Notes under the pieces: generated by a model | Seen by the model: the letters and a program-made list of their open reading frames with translations, nothing else | What the model was told of the DNA's origin: nothing | Databases searched by the model: none | From: Alphaproteobacteria bacterium | Lineage (GTDB): Bacteria > Pseudomonadota > Alphaproteobacteria > UBA8366 > GCA-2717185 | DNA length: 36,797 nucleotides | Direction of reading: 5' to 3' | NCBI GenBank assembly: GCA_021774435.1 | Contig: JAJFJB010000214.1 | Location: 1 to 36,797 of the forward strand | In this document: positions 32,043 through 36,797 of the stretch, one piece after another | Position numbering within the stretch: position 1 is the stretch's first letter | Layout: every line of letters begins with the position of its first letter | Translations under genes and position numbers: made by a program

Positions 32043-33401
32043 ATGCCGGCCGATGAGAGCCTGACAGAAACTTTGGCGAAATTCGCGGCGGAGACCACGT
32101 ACAAGTCATTGCCATCGAACGTCGTCGCCGCCACGAAACAACGCGTTCTCGATACAATCGGTGTGGCGCTCGCGGGATCGGACGCACCCGGTTGCGATGG
32201 CGCGCGACAAACCATCCTGGCCGAAGGCGCGATGAGCACCAGTACATTATGGGCGAGCGGCGAGCGTGTCGGCAGCCGCGGCGCGGCATTCGTCAACGGC
32301 ATGCACGCCGCGGCGCTGGACTATGACTCGGTCTATGAGCGCGGCTCGGTGCATCCCGACATCGTCACGATTCCCGCCGCCTGGGCTATTGCCGAGCAAA
32401 CTGGCGCGGATGGAAAGGCCTTCCTGGCAGCAGTAGCGATTGGTAACGAAATTGCCTGCCGGCTCGGCGCGGCCAATCTGCACAACAAAGGCTGGTTCTA
32501 TACCTCCGTGCACGCCGTCTTCGGCGCCGCCGCGGCCAGCGCGAAACTTCTTGGTCTGGACGCGAACGGTATCACCAATGCGCTCGGGCTCGCGCTCAGC
32601 CGCGCCGGCGGTACGCAACAGGCCTTGATCGAAAAGAGCCTGGCCAAACGCGCGCAATCCGGGTTTGCCGCCGAAGCCGGCCTGTTCGCCGCTCAATTGG
32701 CCGCTGCGGGCGTTACCGGACCGCGCGAGGCCATCGAAGGCAAATTCGGCTATCATGCGCTTTACGGCGAGGGCGACCCTGAAATCCTGATCGACCGGAT
32801 CGGACAGCAGTTCGAGTCACTCGATGTTGCGATCAAGAAATATCCGAGCTGCACGGCCAACCATGTGCCCATCGATCTTCTGATCGATACGGCGGTCGAC
32901 CACGATCTCCAGCCAGATAGGGTCGAGAGTATCGAAATCACGCTCTCGCCCTTTGCCGATCAACTGGTGGGGGCCGCCTTCGACCCTTCCAAAAACCCGC
33001 AGGTCGCAGCCCAATTCAGCATTCACTACTCGGCCGCAAGCGCCCTGCTCCGCCGCCGCCTCGGCATAGCGGAAATTCAGGATGACGCGGTCCACGATAT
33101 GAGGGTCACGGATTTCATTCCAAAAGTGTCCGTCGCCATAGACGCCGAAAACGAAGGCAAATTTGCGCCCGCCGGCATTTCTATCAAGACAACCAGCGGC
33201 GATACGCTGACCCGCCGGCTCGACCATGTGCCGGGGACACAAGCGAACCCGCTGTCGGACGAACAGGTCGCGGCGAAGTTTCGCGACTGTGCCGCTTTCG
33301 GACTCAGCCCGCGCAGCGTGGCAGAGGCTGACGCCTTGGCGGCAACGCTGGGGACACTGGAAACAAACGAAACATTGGACGGCATTCTGGGAGGGAGATA
33401 A
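32043..33401 (+). CDS. MmgE/PrpD family dehydratase/decarboxylase
   Basis: This 452-residue member of PF03972 includes 2-methylcitrate dehydratase and cis-aconitate decarboxylase. Typical segments are LDTIGVALAGSDAPG, NGMHAAALDYDSVYERGSVHPD (the active-site region with conserved Asp, Tyr and His), SVHAVFGAAAASAKLLG, and KYPSCTANH in the second domain. It is the first gene of an operon with two TauD-like genes, after a LysR-type operator. The operon might handle a tricarboxylate or related acid; no citrate-pathway genes are adjacent. AGGGAG lies ten bases before the ATG. Confidence 0.88.
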   Translation: MPADESLTETLAKFAAETTYKSLPSNVVAATKQRVLDTIGVALAGSDAPGCDGARQTILAEGAMSTSTLWASGERVGSRGAAFVNGMHAAALDYDSVYERGSVHPDIVTIPAAWAIAEQTGADGKAFLAAVAIGNEIACRLGAANLHNKGWFYTSVHAVFGAAAASAKLLGLDANGITNALGLALSRAGGTQQALIEKSLAKRAQSGFAAEAGLFAAQLAAAGVTGPREAIEGKFGYHALYGEGDPEILIDRIGQQFESLDVAIKKYPSCTANHVPIDLLIDTAVDHDLQPDRVESIEITLSPFADQLVGAAFDPSKNPQVAAQFSIHYSAASALLRRRLGIAEIQDDAVHDMRVTDFIPKVSVAIDAENEGKFAPAGISIKTTSGDTLTRRLDHVPGTQANPLSDEQVAAKFRDCAAFGLSPRSVAEADALAATLGTLETNETLDGILGGR

Positions 33402-33404
33402 CGC

Positions 33405-34277
33405 ATGTCACCGCAAATAGAACCGTTTGAGGGCGCCATCGGCGCGGCAGTTAACAACGTCGATCTGTCGCAGGATCTCAGCGCAGTGGACCGCAAAACG
33501 CTCGTCGATGCGTGGAACAAACATTCCGTTCTTGTCTTTCGCGAGCAGGAAATGACGTCGGATCAGTTCCTCCGCTTCAGCCGCTATTTCGGCGACTTGG
33601 AAATCCATGTTCTGGAGCAGTACCTCCACCGCGAACACCCGGAAATCCTCGTCGTTTCAAACATCCTCAAGGATGGCAAGAATGTCGGCATTCCCGACGC
33701 CGGGCGCTACTGGCATACCGATTTGTCCTATCTGGCCAAACCAAGCCGGGGCTCGATCCTTTATGCCCTTGAAATTCCCGAAGAAGGCGGCGAAACGCTG
33801 GGCAATACGCTTTGGGCCAGCACGGCGGCGGCCTACGAAGCGCTGCCGGAGGACAAACAGCAGAAACTGTTGGGTCTTACCGCGGAGTACAGCCTTGGCA
33901 ACCGGTTCAACAAGCTGGCCGGCGATGGCACGAAGCACATCAAAATGTCCGAGGATCAGAAAAGCAAAACACCGCCGGTCACCCATCCGATCGTGCGCAC
34001 GCATCCCATTACCGGACGCAAAAGCATTCTCGTGAATGAAGGGCACACCACGCATATTCACGGCCTGCCGGAAGAAGAAAGCCGCGGTCTGCTGGAAGAA
34101 TTGTGGACGCACTGCACAAAGCCGGAATTTACCTACCGCCACGTCTGGCAACCGGGCGATGTCGTGATGTGGGACAACGTGCCGACACAGCATCTGGCGA
34201 TCTGCGATTACGCGCTGCCGCAACGCCGCCTGCTGCACCGGACGACCTTGACCGGCGACCGCCCCTATCTGGCCTGA
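33405..34277 (+). CDS. TauD/TfdA family Fe(II)/2-oxoglutarate dioxygenase (operon copy 1)
   Basis: This 290-residue PF02668 protein has EGAIGAAVNNVDLSQDL, YWHTDLSY (metal His and Asp), TQHLAICDY (distal His) and LLHRTTLTGDRPY (2-oxoglutarate Arg). It begins three bases after the MmgE/PrpD stop, with GGGAGGGAG inside the end of that gene, so the two are coupled. An insertion around NRFNKLAGDGTKHIKMSED in the lid region distinguishes it from the other TauD-like proteins in the window and probably sets the substrate. Confidence 0.9.
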   Translation: MSPQIEPFEGAIGAAVNNVDLSQDLSAVDRKTLVDAWNKHSVLVFREQEMTSDQFLRFSRYFGDLEIHVLEQYLHREHPEILVVSNILKDGKNVGIPDAGRYWHTDLSYLAKPSRGSILYALEIPEEGGETLGNTLWASTAAAYEALPEDKQQKLLGLTAEYSLGNRFNKLAGDGTKHIKMSEDQKSKTPPVTHPIVRTHPITGRKSILVNEGHTTHIHGLPEEESRGLLEELWTHCTKPEFTYRHVWQPGDVVMWDNVPTQHLAICDYALPQRRLLHRTTLTGDRPYLA

Positions 34278-34290
34278 TTGGAGAACCGTC

Positions 34291-35142
34291 ATGACTGCCG
34301 TTGCTTCCGTCGACAGAAATCATAAACGGATCGGTGTCGTCCCCGCCTCCGGCGCGCTCGGCGCGGAGATTACCGGCGTCGATTTGTCGAAGCCGCTCGA
34401 CGACGAAACCTTTGCCGAGATCGAACAGGCCTTTTACGACAATCTCGTTCTCGTCTTCCGCGGCCAATCCATCGGCCCGGCCGATCAGGTGCGGTTCACG
34501 CATCAATTCGGCCCCACTGAAGAGCACCCGCTCGGCTCTCGCCGGGGATTGGACGATTTCCCGGAGGTCATGGTGCTGGAAAACCGCCCGGGCAAGCTCG
34601 GCCCACGCAACGATTTCTGGCACTCCGACATTTCCTTCGGCGAAGTCCCGCCCGCGCTCTCAATGCTTTACGCCATCAATGTCACGGAAGGCTACGCGGA
34701 CACCATGTTCTGCAACATGTACAAGGCCTATGAGGAATTGTCGGTACCGCTGCGCAAATTCCTCGACGGGCTGCAGGCGGAGCACAACGCCCAAACGCTC
34801 GTGACCGAAATCCCCTCCCGGGTGCAGGTCACCGAAGTGCCGCCAGGCGTTATCCACCCCGTCGTCCGCACGCATCCCGGCAACGGCCGCAAAGCCCTTT
34901 TCGTGAACCCGTACTACACCTCGCACTTCGTCGGCATGACCCGCGCGGAGAGCAAACCGATCCTCGAGTTCCTCTACGCCCAGGCGACCCGCCATGAAAA
35001 TATCTACCGCCATAAATGGCGGGTTGGCGACGTGTTGATGTGGGACAACCGCGCCAACATGCACTACGCGGTACGCGATTATGACGAAAACCTGCCGCGC
35101 TTTTTGCACCGCACGACCGCCGCAGGGGAACGGCCCGTTTAA
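34291..35142 (+). CDS. TauD/TfdA family Fe(II)/2-oxoglutarate dioxygenase (operon copy 2)
   Basis: This 283-residue PF02668 protein has SGALGAEITGVDLSKPL, FWHSDISFGE (metal His and Asp), ANMHYAVRDY (distal His) and FLHRTTAAGERPV (2-oxoglutarate Arg). It starts 13 bp after the preceding paralogue with GGAG at good spacing. The pair share perhaps a third of their residues by eye, so they are not a recent duplication and should act on different substrates or successive steps. Confidence 0.9.
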   Translation: MTAVASVDRNHKRIGVVPASGALGAEITGVDLSKPLDDETFAEIEQAFYDNLVLVFRGQSIGPADQVRFTHQFGPTEEHPLGSRRGLDDFPEVMVLENRPGKLGPRNDFWHSDISFGEVPPALSMLYAINVTEGYADTMFCNMYKAYEELSVPLRKFLDGLQAEHNAQTLVTEIPSRVQVTEVPPGVIHPVVRTHPGNGRKALFVNPYYTSHFVGMTRAESKPILEFLYAQATRHENIYRHKWRVGDVLMWDNRANMHYAVRDYDENLPRFLHRTTAAGERPV

Positions 35143-35255
35143 ACGAAACGACGGCTTAGGTGCGCGTCGCTGCTGGCAAATACCTTCGCTTTAAATGGTT
35201 TCTTAAAGATTTTCCCATAACCAACTGAAAGATATCGGTTATTGGAGGCTATCCC

Positions 35256-35585
35256 ATGCCTACGAGTGAACTTGTCAAAGAGCGGCGATTTTTGATGGAA
35301 ATCGAGCAGGGTATTCGTGATGCCAACCAGAAAATAATCCATCAGCGCATCCCGCCTATTACGACCGAAAATCTGTTGCCTTTTGCGGTGTCCGTCGCAC
35401 GCCTGCGGGCCCGCTATCTGGAAGCCGCTTTCAAATTTACCGAAAAAGGCTGCGCCGACCCGCTGGACGAAGCAGAAGTCAGAGAATTGCGTCTGCAACG
35501 CGAAATGTACGAAGAGTCGCGAAACGCTTTCGAGGCCATGCGCCATGCCATCGAACGCGGCTATGTCGAGATCGGCGAGTCGTAG
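35256..35585 (+). CDS. Hypothetical small helical protein
   Basis: The 109-residue, charge-rich, probably all-helical protein is of unrecognised family: MPTSELVKERRFLMEIEQGI, an RLRARYLEAAFKFTEKG helix and an ELRLQREMYEESRNAF helix. There is no signal or membrane segment. GGAGG lies seven bases before the ATG. Just upstream, ATAACC (35217-35222) and GGTTAT (35237-35242) can pair and would bring a hairpin to within a few bases of the ribosome site, so translation may be controlled. Confidence 0.65.
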   Translation: MPTSELVKERRFLMEIEQGIRDANQKIIHQRIPPITTENLLPFAVSVARLRARYLEAAFKFTEKGCADPLDEAEVRELRLQREMYEESRNAFEAMRHAIERGYVEIGES

Positions 35586-35729
35586 AACAAACCCACCCCC
35601 TTCCCTCCACCAAGTTACAGACCTCCTGGCGACTCATATCCGGCAAATCCCGGTCACGGGTAGAAATTTCGGGCATTACCGTTGCACAATGGCAAGCCCT
35701 GAAAATTCGTCTGGAAGCGGAGCCGAAAC

Positions 35730-36509
35730 TTGCCTGCCCCCCAAAAGCATGTCGAACTCGAAACCTGCAATCGTGTCGGATGGCTTCGTTTTGCCAGGCC
35801 TCCTGTAAACGCCGTCAATTGGGAAATGCTCGACGAGATCGGCGCCGGGTTTGAGACGCTGTTCAATGACCCAGAGGTCAAAGTCGTCGTCATCGGCAGC
35901 ACGCTTGAGAAATATTTCAGTGCCGGCGCCGACATTTCCGGATTCAAGGAATCGGGATCCGGCGAGATGCCGCGTTGGATCGAACAGACGCACGGGCTCG
36001 CCAAAATGCTTCGGGCGGCGGACAAGCCACTGATTGCGGCAATTGGCGGCGTCGCCGTCGGTGGTGGCTTGGAAATGTCGATGCATGCCGATCTGCGGTT
36101 CGCCGCCAGCGATGCGAGGCTGGGACAACCCGAAATCAATATCGCTTTCATCCCGCCGGTTGCCGGAACGCAGGCCCTGGTGCGGCTTGTCGGGCGCAGC
36201 AATGCCTTCAAGATTCTATACGGTGGCGACCTCATCGATGCCGAGACGGCACTGGCAATGGGGCTGGTCGATTTTGTGACGCCGCCGGCGCAATTGTTCG
36301 AGGACGTGCAAGCCTATGCGGAGATGTTATCCGCCAAGCCAGCCAATGCCCTCGCCGCCATTCGGCGCTGTCTGGTTGACGGCGGTGCGGAGACGTTCGA
36401 TGCTGGTCTCGCAATCGAAAAACAACAGGCTGAAGCGTTAGGCCGACATCCTAATTTCGATGAGGGTATAACGGCGTTTCTGGAGCGACGCGAACCGAAC
36501 TGGAAATAA
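35730..36509 (+). CDS. Enoyl-CoA hydratase/isomerase family protein with canonical active site
   Basis: This 259-residue crotonase has both catalytic Glu residues. Glu115 is in GGGLEMSMHAD and Glu135 in LGQPEINIAFIPP, with oxyanion-hole segment KYFSAGADIS. It should therefore be able to hydrate 2-enoyl-CoA, in contrast to the crotonase at 6852. The start is TTG 35730 with GGAG seven bases before it; no ATG fits the domain start. It is 144 bp beyond the small helical gene, and 85 bp before the cysteine synthase-like gene. Confidence 0.88.
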   Translation: MPAPQKHVELETCNRVGWLRFARPPVNAVNWEMLDEIGAGFETLFNDPEVKVVVIGSTLEKYFSAGADISGFKESGSGEMPRWIEQTHGLAKMLRAADKPLIAAIGGVAVGGGLEMSMHADLRFAASDARLGQPEINIAFIPPVAGTQALVRLVGRSNAFKILYGGDLIDAETALAMGLVDFVTPPAQLFEDVQAYAEMLSAKPANALAAIRRCLVDGGAETFDAGLAIEKQQAEALGRHPNFDEGITAFLERREPNWK

Positions 36510-36594
36510 CCACTCGGTAAGGCACCGGAAGACGCCGGTTCGTAACAGAGCAACGATACAAAATAGCAATGGACATATCAGAGGGAGAAACGCC

Positions 36595-36797
36595 ATGACC
36601 GAGTCCCGAACAACCAACGGCCGAGGACAGCTCTACAACAGCGTACTGGACACCGTCGGCAACACGCCGTGCATCAAGGTCAATAGCCTCGCGCCGGATG
36701 GCGTCAGCGTTTATGTGAAGGCGGAGTTCTTCAATCCCGCCGCCTCCGTCAAGGATCGGCTTGCCGTGAGCATCATCGAAGAAGCCGAACGCAGCGG
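36595..36797 (+). CDS. Cysteine synthase-like PLP enzyme, N-terminal part (cut by window edge)
   Basis: The visible 67 residues include SVLDTVGNTPCIKVN and FFNPAASVKDRLA, where Lys of SVKDR binds pyridoxal phosphate. This is the N-terminus of the O-acetylserine sulfhydrylase/cystathionine beta-synthase group. GAGGGAG lies seven bases before the ATG. Cys rather than Leu follows TP in the usual NTPLI segment, a small departure. The remaining domains lie beyond the right edge. Confidence 0.85.
   Translation, partial: MTESRTTNGRGQLYNSVLDTVGNTPCIKVNSLAPDGVSVYVKAEFFNPAASVKDRLAVSIIEEAERS

Overview
The window is GC-rich, dense bacterial sequence. Starts such as GTG, TTG and ATG with GGAG-type ribosome sites are common. 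The gene mix (Fe(II)/2-oxoglutarate oxygenases, sulfatases, crotonases, an AcnX pair, an LLM oxidoreductase, a DUF1800-DUF1501 pair) and the interspersed GTC-hairpin-CCA repeats suggest an environmental, probably marine or soil, alphaproteobacterium of Rhodospirillales type. That is an inference from gene content. No rRNA, tRNA or CRISPR array was seen.

Layout. 1-1297: a Rieske oxygenase (cut by the left edge) and a LigB-type extradiol dioxygenase, an aromatic-degradation pair on the minus strand. 1422-7622: a hydroxyacid dehydrogenase and an SDR, then a five-gene plus-strand operon (enolase-superfamily enzyme, VOC protein, Rid protein, AcnX large and small subunits) facing a crotonase. 7681-11221: a phytanoyl-CoA-dioxygenase-like gene, a CPBP membrane protease gene broken by one in-frame amber codon, and a sulfatase. 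11222-16084: an AT-rich membrane-protein gene and a molybdopterin oxidoreductase, bounded on both sides by hairpin repeats. On the right these repeats enclose two tandem GIY-YIG nuclease genes. 16121-26371: a second PhyH-like gene, a Tat-exported DUF1501/DUF1800 pair, two TauD-like oxygenases, a lipoprotein, a second sulfatase, a small membrane protein, a dienelactone hydrolase and an LLM enzyme. 26759-28606: a DUF2235 hydrolase with a LecA-like C-terminus and a small low-complexity protein with its own promoter and terminator. 28946-35142: a LysR regulator, two flavin-split-barrel (PPOX) proteins, a shortened AraC regulator, and a MmgE/PrpD-TauD-TauD operon. The right end holds a small helical protein, a crotonase and the start of a cysteine synthase-like gene.

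How it fits together. Most genes are catabolic enzymes for organic acids, aromatics and possibly sulfated or sulfonated compounds. They stand in short operons with few transporters or regulators, so substrates cannot be named from sequence. The two strongest structural observations are these. (1) Two 371-bp units, each a GIY-YIG gene enclosed by inverted 29-bp hairpin repeats, lie in tandem within an alternating array of the same repeats. They look like a minimal mobile or repeat-propagating element. (2) A bipartite LysR-type operator (GAT-N11-ATC, then CCTATCAA at fixed spacing) occurs upstream of the LysR gene and again, 2036 bp away, upstream of the MmgE/PrpD operon. It brackets a block that seems to have been inserted between a regulator and its former divergent target.
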